Assembly: GCF_019551475.1 (NCBI RefSeq)
Contig: NZ_CP047159.1
Location: forward strand, 2,666,001-2,730,000
Length of the DNA: 64,000 nucleotides
Direction of reading: 5' to 3'
Source of the DNA: Prevotella sp. Rep29
GTDB taxonomy: Bacteria; Bacteroidota; Bacteroidia; Bacteroidales; Bacteroidaceae
The notes below the pieces were generated by a model that was given only the letters and a program-made list of their open reading frames with translations, did not search any database and had not been told where the DNA came from. Below, one piece after another: positions 1 to 7,660 of the stretch. The stretch's first letter is position 1; each line of letters opens with the position of its first letter. The position numbers and the translations under genes are program-made.

Positions 1-1
1 T

Positions 2-388
2 GCAGGACTCAAACCAGAGGACATTGACTATATCAATGTGCACGGAACATCTACGCACGTGGGTGATATCTCCGAGGTGAAAGCCATCAAGGAGGTCTTC
101 GGCGATGCAGCCTATAAGCTCAACATCAGTTCGACGAAGTCGATGACCGGTCACTTGCTCGGCGCTGCCGGCGCAATAGAGGCACTGGTGACCGTCTTGT
201 CCGTGCAGAACGACATTGTTCCACCGACCATCAACCACGACGAAGACGACAAGGACGAGGAGATTGACTACAATCTGAACTTCACCTTCAACACAGCGCA
301 GAAGCGTCAGGTGCGTGCTGCACTGAGCAACACCTTCGGATTCGGTGGTCATAATGCATGTGTGGTATTCAAGAAATATGAAGGCTGA
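2..388 (+). CDS. fabF: 3-oxoacyl-ACP synthase II, C-terminal part (FabF)
   Basis: This is the last 128 codons of a gene that begins before the window. The product condenses malonyl-ACP with acyl-ACP in fatty acid elongation in the cytoplasm. The NVHGTST motif carries the first catalytic histidine, KSMTGHLLGAAGA carries the conserved lysine and second histidine, and the C-terminal SNTFGFGGHN loop is typical of KAS I/II enzymes. The active-site cysteine lies upstream and is not visible. The stop is 45 bases before the ATG chosen for rnc, so the two genes are probably co-transcribed, as fabF-rnc often is in Bacteroidetes. KAS II (fabF) rather than KAS I is inferred from this gene order. Confidence 0.93.
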   Translation, partial: AGLKPEDIDYINVHGTSTHVGDISEVKAIKEVFGDAAYKLNISSTKSMTGHLLGAAGAIEALVTVLSVQNDIVPPTINHDEDDKDEEIDYNLNFTFNTAQKRQVRAALSNTFGFGGHNACVVFKKYEG

Positions 389-433
389 TGCCTCTTGAAA
401 CCACAAGAATCGTATAACAAGCAAACTTTAAAT

Positions 434-1447
434 ATGTTGAGAAACATGATTAGTCGGGTAAGGCTCCCTTTTCAAAAGGAAAAGGAGCTTTACCTTTCTT
501 TACATAAGGTGCTCGGTTTTTATCCGAACCACATCGGCTATTACAAGCAGGCACTCATGCACAAGAGTGTTGTGGCGCGCGAGAAAGGGAAACGCATCAA
601 TAACGAACGCCTCGAATTTCTCGGCGACTCCATTCTCGGTGCCGTCGTGAGCGATATCGTCTATAAGCATTTCGAACGAAAAGGAGAGGGATTCCTGACC
701 AATACACGTTCCAAGATTGTGCAGCGACCCACACTCAACCGCTTGGCGGAAGAGATGGGAATCATACATCTTATCAAGTATAACAGCAACATCTCTTCAC
801 ACAACAACTACACGGGAGGCAACGCTTTCGAGGCACTTGTCGGAGCCATCTATCTCGACCAAGGCTACAAGGCTTGCATGAAATTCGTGGAGAAGCAGAT
901 ACTGAGACATCTGATTAACCTCGACAAGGTGGCTTACAAGGAAGTGAACTTCAAGAGTAAACTGCTCGAATGGAGCCAGAAGAACCGCATACAGATTGAG
1001 TTTGTGCAGACAGACATGCACAAGGACGAAAAGGGAAGTCCCGTTTTCTCCTGCATGGTGATGCTTGAAGGCATAGAGGGCTGTCCGGGAACGGGATATT
1101 CCAAGAAAGAAAGCCAGCAGATTGCTGCGAAGGAAACGCTGAACCGCTTGCGCAAGAATCCAAAATTTATAGACGATGTGTTCGCTGCCAAGACCAACCG
1201 CACAAAGATGGAGGAAGAACCCGTTCAGTGTGTGCCCGATACGGAGGAGAAGGTGGATTTCATCAATGCGTCGAAGGCTGAAGAAACGCAGCCCGTTGAG
1301 CGCTTCAACGACACCGTTGAGGTGAAGGTGGAAACCGCTGCGGTTGATGATGAATTTGACTTGAGCGACATCAAGACAACCGTTGGCGAACCGTCCAGAG
1401 AAGATATCATAGCGGCTGCAGAGGCAGCAGCCTTCAACGAAGGCTAA
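434..1447 (+). CDS. rnc: Ribonuclease III
   Basis: A 337-residue double-strand-specific endoribonuclease for rRNA and mRNA processing. The RNase III signature NERLEFLGDS is near residue 60 and the second acidic cluster GNAFEALVGAIYLDQGY near residue 135. A C-terminal double-stranded RNA-binding domain contains GTGYSKKESQQIAA. The ATG at 434 is preferred over an in-frame TTG at 395 because it starts MLRNMISRVRLPF, which resembles the usual start in Bacteroidales; an ATG overlapping the fabF stop leads to only a few codons. After the RNA-binding domain there is an acidic tail of about 80 residues, longer than in most homologues and probably disordered. Confidence 0.95.
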   Translation: MLRNMISRVRLPFQKEKELYLSLHKVLGFYPNHIGYYKQALMHKSVVAREKGKRINNERLEFLGDSILGAVVSDIVYKHFERKGEGFLTNTRSKIVQRPTLNRLAEEMGIIHLIKYNSNISSHNNYTGGNAFEALVGAIYLDQGYKACMKFVEKQILRHLINLDKVAYKEVNFKSKLLEWSQKNRIQIEFVQTDMHKDEKGSPVFSCMVMLEGIEGCPGTGYSKKESQQIAAKETLNRLRKNPKFIDDVFAAKTNRTKMEEEPVQCVPDTEEKVDFINASKAEETQPVERFNDTVEVKVETAAVDDEFDLSDIKTTVGEPSREDIIAAAEAAAFNEG

Positions 1448-1496
1448 ACGTTCTATCTTCTTTAGTTGACAAGTCCTCCAGTAAACAAGTAACTAA

Positions 1497-1534
1497 TCCC
1501 CACTCCCTTCGGGAGGGGTTAGGGGGTGGGTTTT
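1497..1534. repeat. GC-rich CCCTCCC hairpin after rnc
   Basis: An inverted repeat built from CACTCCC, TTCG and GGGAGGGG, followed by GGGGGTGGG and a T-rich stretch. It resembles the G/C hairpins often seen at gene ends in Bacteroidetes, and a related one lies at 11919-11960. It may help to end rnc transcripts. Confidence 0.5.
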
Positions 1535-1540
1535 ATATAT

Positions 1541-1580
1541 AAAAAAATAAGAGGGTGTAATCACGCCCTCTTATTTTTTT
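1541..1580. terminator. Bidirectional terminator between rnc and the lipoprotein gene
   Basis: The arms AAAAAAATAAGAGGGTGT and ACGCCCTCTTATTTTTTT form a long stem with one G-U pair and a 4-base AATC loop. Both strands end in a run of T, so it can serve the two convergent genes. Confidence 0.9.
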
Positions 1581-1588
1581 GCTTCCAT

Positions 1589-2077
1589 TTATTCAGAAAA
1601 ATCTATCACAATAGTGCCAGAACTCTTGACACCGCTTGTGGAAGTAAACTGTGCTAAAGTCATTCCTTCAGCAAGTAATTTCAAGGTTTTACCATTAATG
1701 ACGTAGTCAACAATGTCTTTACTACCATCTTCTGGGTCGGTTGATATGATTTTTCCAGTATTTTTGCCAGTTTCCTCAATAGTGATATATGGTTCACCAC
1801 CATCTTCTACAGTGTACCATTTTCCGTCTTCTGTTTTGTGAATCATGACAATGATTTTGTTTCGCTGTGTAAAATCATAAACCGCGGCGTCATAACCAAT
1901 CAGTTGGGAGTGGTCGTCAACAAGTTCTTCAAAGTCAGCCTCACTCATTTTCCATTGTTGATAGATAGTCGTGTCTTTATCATCGTCATCGCACGAAACA
2001 AGTGTTGTCGATACGCTACCTACTGCAATTAGTGCCATTACTGAAAGCAGTAAACTTTTCATTTTTAAGTGTCTCAT
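1589..2077 (-). CDS. Small lipoprotein of unknown function (lipocalin-like size)
   Basis: A 162-residue protein with a lipoprotein signal: basic start, hydrophobic stretch, lipobox LVSC, then a run of aspartates (DDDDKD). The rest reads as a small beta-rich domain with alternating charged and aliphatic residues and a repeated EDG pattern. I do not recognise a specific family; similar Bacteroidales proteins are annotated as lipocalin-like or hypothetical lipoproteins. The start at 2077 follows an A-rich ribosome site; an ATG at 2062 (MKSLLL) is equally possible, and ATGs further out at 2110 and 2170 are less likely. The gene stands alone and is divergent from the duplicated GH3 promoter. Confidence 0.7.
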   Translation of the reverse strand: MRHLKMKSLLLSVMALIAVGSVSTTLVSCDDDDKDTTIYQQWKMSEADFEELVDDHSQLIGYDAAVYDFTQRNKIIVMIHKTEDGKWYTVEDGGEPYITIEETGKNTGKIISTDPEDGSKDIVDYVINGKTLKLLAEGMTLAQFTSTSGVKSSGTIVIDFSE

Positions 2078-2143
2078 TTCTTTTAGTTTTTTTATTGATT
2101 GATAATTCATAATAATGACTATATTCAGTCCGTTTTTCCGGTG

Positions 2144-2151
2144 CAAAGATA
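2144..2151 (-). promoter_or_regulatory. -7 promoter element of the 1589-2077 gene
   Basis: On the minus strand this reads TATCTTTG, a match to the Bacteroidetes -7 consensus TAnnTTTG, about 66 bases ahead of the start at 2077. No good -33 box was found. Confidence 0.6.
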
Positions 2152-2180
2152 TATAAATATTCCGAAACACGTTCTTTATG

Positions 2181-2479
2181 CGTCAAAAACTATTAAAAAA
2201 GTGGTATATTTTTTTATCAATAATATTGTTTACCTTTGCAGACATGAATATAACAAGCGTATTACGCAAATTGTTCATCGCTCGTCAGCGTGAACTTGCA
2301 CACTATACTTATGAGGCTGAAAAGTTGCAGCACGACGTTCTGATGCGTCTTATCGAACAGGCTAAGGACACGGAATATGGTCGCAAGCATTTGTTTGCTG
2401 CCATCAAGGGTTATGATGATTTTGCCAAGAATGTTCCCGTCAACACCTATGAGGAATTGAAAGGCGACATTGAGCGCAT
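2181..2479 (+). repeat. Direct repeat copy 1: promoter and 5' end of the GH3 gene
   Basis: This 299-bp segment matches 3177-3477 almost perfectly: two substitutions and a T tract shorter by two. It holds the promoter (TACCTTTG at 2231-2238), the start codon and 79 codons of the GH3 gene. The match begins and ends sharply, which indicates a recent partial duplication. Confidence 0.95.
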
Positions 2480-2498
2480 TCGTTCCCTGATGGGATAA
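2244..2498 (+). pseudogene. 5' fragment of the GH3-family gene
   Basis: An 84-residue open frame starting MNITSVLRKLF, identical to the start of the full GH3 protein at 3242 except for one Ile/Val change. It leaves homology after GDIER and stops a few codons later. All catalytic parts of the family are missing, so it cannot be a working enzyme. It keeps an intact promoter copy and could still make a short peptide. The fragment and the full gene bracket a Nudix gene on the other strand. Confidence 0.85.
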
Positions 2499-2509
2499 CT
2501 GTCAAAAAA

Positions 2510-2575
2510 CAAATTCACTGAAATTGATGAGCAAATTCAGTGAATTTGGTGACCAATTTCAGTGAATTTGCTTTT
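2510..2575. repeat. Array of three 22-bp units with the AAATTCAnTGAATTT palindrome
   Basis: Three units begin at 2510, 2532 and 2554, each exactly 22 bp. Each has a 15-bp palindrome (AAATTCACTGAAATT, AAATTCAGTGAATTT, AATTTCAGTGAATTT) and a 7-bp linker. The geometry equals that of the AAAGTnnnACTTT arrays elsewhere in the window, but the palindrome is different. It lies between the GH3 fragment and the 3' end of the Nudix gene. Confidence 0.85.
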
Positions 2576-2597
2576 CAAGGGGAGAACTTTTATGATG

Positions 2598-3050
2598 TCA
2601 TAAATCAGGTGCGTTACCAACAAAATTGTTATAATGGGCGATGGCATCGGTCATTATCTCGTCATGGTCAAAGGCAAGGGATGGCAGTGAGTTGATTGGC
2701 CACCACTGCGCTTTCGTTGCATCATCTTGTCCTTTGACTTCAACAGGCTTGTCTATGATGGCAAGATAAACGACGGAAATGACACGACCGCGAGGGTCAC
2801 GGTCAACCTTGGAGTATGCACCAATCTGGTGCACCTTGTCAATCTTCATTCCTGTCTCTTCCTCCAGTTCTCGGATGGCACACTGCTCGGTGGTCTCATC
2901 CATATTGAGGAAGCCGCCGGGGAATGCCCAGTAGCCCTTGTATGGTTCATTCCCACGCTCAATGAGCAACACCTGTGGTTCAATCTCGCGTGTCATCAAT
3001 ATGCAGTCTGCTGTTACTGCTGGTCGAGGATATTTGTATATGAATGCCAT
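2598..3050 (-). CDS. Nudix hydrolase
   Basis: A 150-residue protein with a complete Nudix box: GGFLNMDE, then REL and EEETG, matching G-x5-E-x7-REU-x-EE-x-GU. Such enzymes hydrolyse nucleoside diphosphates linked to another group; the substrate cannot be told from sequence. The FPGGF and late WW positions resemble small ADP-ribose or 8-oxo-dGTP type Nudix proteins. The start at 3050 (MAFIYKYPRP) is chosen because the upstream extension is not typical. The gene lies opposite to, and inside, the duplicated GH3 segment, so it probably arrived with the duplication event. It has its own promoter upstream. Confidence 0.9.
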   Translation of the reverse strand: MAFIYKYPRPAVTADCILMTREIEPQVLLIERGNEPYKGYWAFPGGFLNMDETTEQCAIRELEEETGMKIDKVHQIGAYSKVDRDPRGRVISVVYLAIIDKPVEVKGQDDATKAQWWPINSLPSLAFDHDEIMTDAIAHYNNFVGNAPDL

Positions 3051-3071
3051 TATAACGTCATTTTGTTGTTG

Positions 3072-3079
3072 CAAAAATA
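3072..3079 (-). promoter_or_regulatory. -7 element of the Nudix gene
   Basis: The minus strand reads TATTTTTG, 21 bases before the chosen start at 3050. A TTG lies upstream but its spacing is slightly long. Confidence 0.55.
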
Positions 3080-3176
3080 CTGAAAATCGACGGAAAATTT
3101 GCACAAGCGCAATTTTTTTTGCTTACCGTTCATATAGCCCCATGCATAAAAACAGCCTCAATAGCAGCCTTAAATA

Positions 3177-3477
3177 CGTCAAAAACTATTAAAAAAGTGG
3201 TATATTTTTTTTTATCAATAATATTGTTTACCTTTGCAGACATGAATATAACAAGCGTATTACGCAAATTGTTCATCGCTCGTCAGCGTGAACTTGCACA
3301 CTATACTTATGAGGCTGAAAAGTTGCAGCACGATGTTCTGATGCGTCTTGTCGAACAGGCTAAGGACACGGAATATGGTCGCAAGCATTTGTTTGCTGCC
3401 ATCAAGGGTTATGATGATTTTGCCAAGAATGTTCCCGTCAACACCTATGAGGAATTGAAAGGCGACATTGAGCGCAT
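3177..3477 (+). repeat. Direct repeat copy 2: promoter and 5' end of the GH3 gene
   Basis: This is the partner of 2181-2479. The copy is continuous with the full-length gene. The offset between copies is about 1 kb, and the 697 bp between them hold the Nudix gene and the 22-bp array. Confidence 0.95.
3229..3236 (+). promoter_or_regulatory. -7 element of the GH3 gene, five bases from the ATG
   Basis: TACCTTTG is followed by CAGAC and then the ATG at 3242. With the usual Bacteroidetes start point a few bases after the -7 box, the transcript would begin at or next to the start codon, so translation may be leaderless. The same arrangement is repeated at 2231-2238. Confidence 0.65.
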
Positions 3478-4756
3478 GCGTCATGGCGAGGCGGATGTGT
3501 TGTGGAGCGGTACGGTGAAGTGGTTTGCCAAGTCTTCAGGAACAACCAACGATAAGTCGAAATTCATTCCCGTCAGTCGGGAGGGATTGCAGATACAGTA
3601 CAATGGTGGTAAAGACAGTGTTGCGCTCTACCTTCAGAACAATCCGAAAAGCAGGCTCTTTGACGGTAAGGCGCTCATTCTCGGTGGCAGCCATTCGCCG
3701 AACTACAACCTTCCGAACAGTCTTGTCGGCGATTTATCATCGATATTGATAGAGAACATCAACCCGTTGGCAAATTTGGTGCGTGTGCCCAAAAAAGAGG
3801 TGGCGCTGCTATCCGACTTCGAGGTGAAACGCGACCGCATCGCAGAGGCAACCGTCCATAAGAATGTGACCAATCTGTCGGGCGTTCCTTCGTGGATGCT
3901 GTCGGTTTTGGTCAAGGTTTTGGAATTGTCTGGCAAACAGCGCATTGACGAAGTTTGGCCCAATCTGGAAGTGTTCTTCCACGGCGGCATAGCCTTCACA
4001 CCCTATCGGAAGCAATATGAAGAACTGATACAAAGCCAGGGGATGCATTATATGGAGACATACAATGCGAGCGAGGGATTTTTCGGCATACAGTCGGATT
4101 TAAGCGACCCTGCCATGATGCTGATGATTGACTATGATGTCTTCTACGAGTTTATCCCGATGGACGAATTTGGTACGGAAAACCCCACGGTGGTTCCGCT
4201 GACAGGCATCGAGGTGGGCAAGAATTACGCCATGCTTATTTCCACATCGTGCGGACTTTGGCGTTATCTGATAGGCGATACAGTGACGTTCACGCAGAAA
4301 AATCCCTATAAATTTATCATCACCGGACGCACGAAGCACTTCATCAACGCTTTCGGTGAAGAGTTGATTATCGACAATGCCGAGAAAGGACTCAAATATG
4401 CCTGCGAGCAGACTGGTGCGGAAATCAGCGAATACACAGCCGCTCCCGTCTTCATGGACGAGAAAGCAAAGTGTCATCACCAATGGCTCATCGAGTTTTT
4501 CAAGGAACCTGCCGACCTGAACGAGTTTGCACGGCTGCTCGACACCAAACTGCAGGAAATCAATAGCGACTATGAAGCAAAGCGCTATAAAGACATTACG
4601 TTGCAGCACTTGGAAATAGTCAAGGCACGGCAGTCGCTGTTCAACGACTGGCTGAAATCGCGCGGAAAGCTGGGCGGACAAAACAAAGTACCGCGACTTT
4701 CCAATACCCGCGAAATAATAGAAAATTTGTTGGAAATGAACAAGGAGGAAAAATAA
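3242..4756 (+). CDS. GH3 auxin-responsive promoter family protein (acyl-adenylate type)
   Basis: A 504-residue member of the GH3 superfamily, related to plant enzymes that adenylate a carboxylic acid and join it to an amine. The bacterial role is not established. The nucleotide loop KSSGTTNDKSKF is near residue 95, YNASEGFFG near 275, the second nucleotide motif GLWRYLIGDTV near 340, and the hinge GRTKHFINAFGEEL near 363. The length is normal for the family. The start at 3242 (MNITSVLRKLF) replaces a longer frame from 3119, which has no family resemblance. The next gene begins 10 bases after the stop, and a third follows 41 bases after that, suggesting one transcript. Confidence 0.9.
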   Translation: MNITSVLRKLFIARQRELAHYTYEAEKLQHDVLMRLVEQAKDTEYGRKHLFAAIKGYDDFAKNVPVNTYEELKGDIERMRHGEADVLWSGTVKWFAKSSGTTNDKSKFIPVSREGLQIQYNGGKDSVALYLQNNPKSRLFDGKALILGGSHSPNYNLPNSLVGDLSSILIENINPLANLVRVPKKEVALLSDFEVKRDRIAEATVHKNVTNLSGVPSWMLSVLVKVLELSGKQRIDEVWPNLEVFFHGGIAFTPYRKQYEELIQSQGMHYMETYNASEGFFGIQSDLSDPAMMLMIDYDVFYEFIPMDEFGTENPTVVPLTGIEVGKNYAMLISTSCGLWRYLIGDTVTFTQKNPYKFIITGRTKHFINAFGEELIIDNAEKGLKYACEQTGAEISEYTAAPVFMDEKAKCHHQWLIEFFKEPADLNEFARLLDTKLQEINSDYEAKRYKDITLQHLEIVKARQSLFNDWLKSRGKLGGQNKVPRLSNTREIIENLLEMNKEEK

Positions 4757-4766
4757 TCAAACCGAT

Positions 4767-6755
4767 ATGGGCAAGAGACGTAAATGTGCGATTTGGAAAC
4801 ACCAAGGAAGGGTCGGGAGGCTTTTCCTGTTTCTTGCTGTGTGTCTGGCGTCCTGTGCACGGATGGGGCAGCCAGACGGAGGATGGTACGATGAGCAGCC
4901 TCCAAAAATCGTCAGCACAAGTCCTGCCGACCAATCGGTGAATTTCAATGGGAAGCGGGTTATTATCAATTTCGACGAATACATCAAGATTGACAATGCG
5001 ACGGAAAAGGTGGTGGTATCGCCGCCACAGCTCGAGTTGCCGGAAATCAAAGGGCAGGGTAAGCGCATTGTGGTGGATCTGAAGGATTCGCTGAAAGCCA
5101 ACACAACCTATACCATCGACTTTTCAGACGCCATCAGCGACAATAACGAGAATAATCCGTTGGGAAACTATACGTTCACGTTTTCCACGGGCGACGTCAT
5201 CGATACGATGGAAGTTTCCGGACATGTACTCAACGCAGAGGACCTGGAACCGATAAAAGGTATTCTCGTCGGACTTTATACGGTTGACGATGCGACGGAT
5301 ACGACCGCTCAGAATGGTCGGTTTGCACAATTTGCGGAGCAACCGATGCTTCGTGTGTCACGCACCGACAGCCGGGGACGGTTTGTCGTCAAGGGCGTTG
5401 CGCCGGGAAATTACCGCATCTATGCGCTGCAGGATGTGGACGGTGACTATAAGTTCAGTCAGAAAAGTGAGATATTGGCATTCCAAGATAGAATCATCAC
5501 ACCATCATCAAAGCCCGATATCCGCCAAGATACAATATGGGCAGACTCCTTGCACATCAAGTCGATAACACGGGTAGGATACACCCACTTCCTGCCCGAC
5601 GACATCGTCTTGCTCGCATTCAACGAAGTGCTAACAGATCGTTTCTTTTTGAAGAGCGAGCGGAAAGAGGCAGAATGCTTCACCTTATTCTTCAGTGGAG
5701 GCGATGAGCAGTTGCCGGTTATTCGCGGATTGAACTTCGATGAGCATGATGCTTTTCTCACCGAAACGAGCGAGCGCAATGACACGGTGACCTATTGGCT
5801 GCGTGACACGACACTCGTCAATCAGGACACGCTACGCATGGAGGTGCAGTATATGATGACCGACTCCACAGGCGTGCTCGTCTCGCAGACCGATACACTG
5901 GAAATATTGTCAAAAACATCATACGAAAGGCGGCTGAAAGACCGCGAAAAGGCTTTTGAGCAATGGAAAAAGGAACAGGAAAAGCGGCAAAAGCGAGGGG
6001 AAAAGTTTGAGACGGAGATGAGTCCGGAGCCAATGAAGGTGACCTACAGGGTGCCTTCAAATATGGCGCCCGACCAAAATCTTCTGTTTGAGTTTACCAC
6101 CCCTCTTCAGCAGTTCGACTCGACTGCCGTCCACCTCTATTCAAAACACGACTCGCTGTGGTATCGGGTGCCGTTCGAATTGGAGCAACGCAATCTGAGG
6201 ACGATTGAGTTGCGGGCAGCGTGGCGACCCAACCGACAATACAGTCTGGAAATAGATTCAACGGCTTTTGTAGATATATATGGAAAGGTTTCCAAATCCT
6301 ACAAGCAAGGATTGATGGTGCCGTCTGAAGACACCTACGGCTCCCTCTTTGTACCGATGAGCGGGATGGAGGGAAAAACGGTAGTGGTTCAGTTGCTCAC
6401 CTCTGCCGATAAGGCTGAAAAAACGGTGACGACCACTACAGGAACGGCAGAATTCTATTACATCAAACCTGGCGATTACTATCTGCGGGCGTATGTTGAC
6501 GAGAACGGAAACGGGCGCTGGGACACGGGTGAATTTGATACAGCAACACAGCCGGAGCCTGTCTATTATTATCCCGGGAAGATAACGTGTAGGGCGAAAT
6601 GGGACGTGACGCAGAACTGGAACCCGACTGCACGGAACCGAGCTGAGCAGAAACCGTTGGAAATCACCAAGCAAAAGCCGGAAAAAGAGAAGAAAATCAA
6701 ATATCAGAATGCAGAAAGGGCGCGTAAACTCGGCATTACCTACGAGCAGCCCTGA
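4767..6755 (+). CDS. Ig-like domain lipoprotein (SbsA-type Ig domain)
   Basis: A 662-residue exported lipoprotein with signal and lipobox LASC. Residues about 40-140 match the SbsA-type bacterial Ig-like domain: PPKIVSTSPAD, a FDEYI strand and the closing NYTFTFSTG. A carboxypeptidase-regulatory-like beta sandwich follows (GILVGLYTVDD and YALQDVDGDYKFS), then a Lys/Glu-rich stretch near residue 390. A second such domain near the end contains YVDENGNGRWDTG. It is probably anchored on the outer face of the cell envelope. Its role is unknown; adjacency to the GH3 and DUF3108 genes is the only functional hint. Confidence 0.85.
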   Translation: MGKRRKCAIWKHQGRVGRLFLFLAVCLASCARMGQPDGGWYDEQPPKIVSTSPADQSVNFNGKRVIINFDEYIKIDNATEKVVVSPPQLELPEIKGQGKRIVVDLKDSLKANTTYTIDFSDAISDNNENNPLGNYTFTFSTGDVIDTMEVSGHVLNAEDLEPIKGILVGLYTVDDATDTTAQNGRFAQFAEQPMLRVSRTDSRGRFVVKGVAPGNYRIYALQDVDGDYKFSQKSEILAFQDRIITPSSKPDIRQDTIWADSLHIKSITRVGYTHFLPDDIVLLAFNEVLTDRFFLKSERKEAECFTLFFSGGDEQLPVIRGLNFDEHDAFLTETSERNDTVTYWLRDTTLVNQDTLRMEVQYMMTDSTGVLVSQTDTLEILSKTSYERRLKDREKAFEQWKKEQEKRQKRGEKFETEMSPEPMKVTYRVPSNMAPDQNLLFEFTTPLQQFDSTAVHLYSKHDSLWYRVPFELEQRNLRTIELRAAWRPNRQYSLEIDSTAFVDIYGKVSKSYKQGLMVPSEDTYGSLFVPMSGMEGKTVVVQLLTSADKAEKTVTTTTGTAEFYYIKPGDYYLRAYVDENGNGRWDTGEFDTATQPEPVYYYPGKITCRAKWDVTQNWNPTARNRAEQKPLEITKQKPEKEKKIKYQNAERARKLGITYEQP

Positions 6756-6796
6756 TTGTTGTAATTCAATATGTATCACACTAAAAACGGAAAGAA

Positions 6797-7627
6797 ATGA
6801 AAACGATGAAATACTGTTTAAGAACCATTATGGTGGCGGTTGCTCTCCTGTTTTGTTTGACAAAGGCAGATGCGCAATGTTCTTACACGAACACAGCGTT
6901 CAAGTCGGGAGAGTTCCTGACGTATAACCTTTATTATAATTGGAAGTTTGTGTGGGTGAAAGCGGGCACGGCATCAATGTCCATCGTGCAGAGCCGCTAC
7001 GATGGCGAGAACGCCTTTCGTTGCAGCCTGACAACACGGGGAAACGGAAAGCTCGACAACTATTTCATCATGCGCGATACGTTGCTCTGCTATACGACGA
7101 CCGATTTGACTCCTCTTTATTTTCGGAAAGGAGCGCGAGAGGGCGGAAAGTATAGGGTTGACGAAGTGTGGTACACCTATCCGCGCGGTAAGAATCATGT
7201 GAAGATGCGCCGCATGAATGATGAAGGAAAGAACACGTATAAGACGGAGACGGTTGACGAGTGTGTCTCGGACATGATGAGCTTGTTCATGCAGGCGCGC
7301 AGTTTCGATTTGGGAACATGGAAAAAGGGAAAGACCATCTATCTGCCCGTTGCCGACGGTAAGGGTGTGGATAAAGGGCGGCTTGTCTGTCAGGGAAAAG
7401 AAACCATCAAGGCTGACGACGGACATAAATATCGCTGTCTGGCACTGACCTATTCGGAGTGGAACGAGAAGAAGAAAAACTATAAGAAGATAGCAACGTT
7501 CTATGTGACGAACGACAACAACCATGTGCCAATCCGCATCGACCTGTCGCTCAATTTCGGTTCAGCAAAGGCGTTTCTCGTTAGTATGAAGGGAATGAAA
7601 AACGCTATGGGAGCGAGGGTGAAATAG
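6797..7627 (+). CDS. DUF3108 domain-containing exported protein
   Basis: A 276-residue protein with a cleavable signal peptide ending KADAQC. The body matches DUF3108: GEFLTYNLYYNWKFVWVKAG at the start of the mature part, a YFIMRD segment in the middle, and late strands containing VPIRIDL. It is a predicted periplasmic or envelope beta-sheet protein without known enzymatic motifs. It is the last gene of the GH3-Ig lipoprotein-DUF3108 run and converges on mutS, with only 33 bases between the stops and no clear terminator. Confidence 0.85.
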   Translation: MKTMKYCLRTIMVAVALLFCLTKADAQCSYTNTAFKSGEFLTYNLYYNWKFVWVKAGTASMSIVQSRYDGENAFRCSLTTRGNGKLDNYFIMRDTLLCYTTTDLTPLYFRKGAREGGKYRVDEVWYTYPRGKNHVKMRRMNDEGKNTYKTETVDECVSDMMSLFMQARSFDLGTWKKGKTIYLPVADGKGVDKGRLVCQGKETIKADDGHKYRCLALTYSEWNEKKKNYKKIATFYVTNDNNHVPIRIDLSLNFGSAKAFLVSMKGMKNAMGARVK

Positions 7628-7660
7628 GTTTGTCACAAAAGTCTAATGGTGGATTGGGGG

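Noticed and set aside
3119..3241. Upstream extension of the GH3 gene
   Set aside because: It crosses the promoter and the duplication edge; the family start is at 3242.
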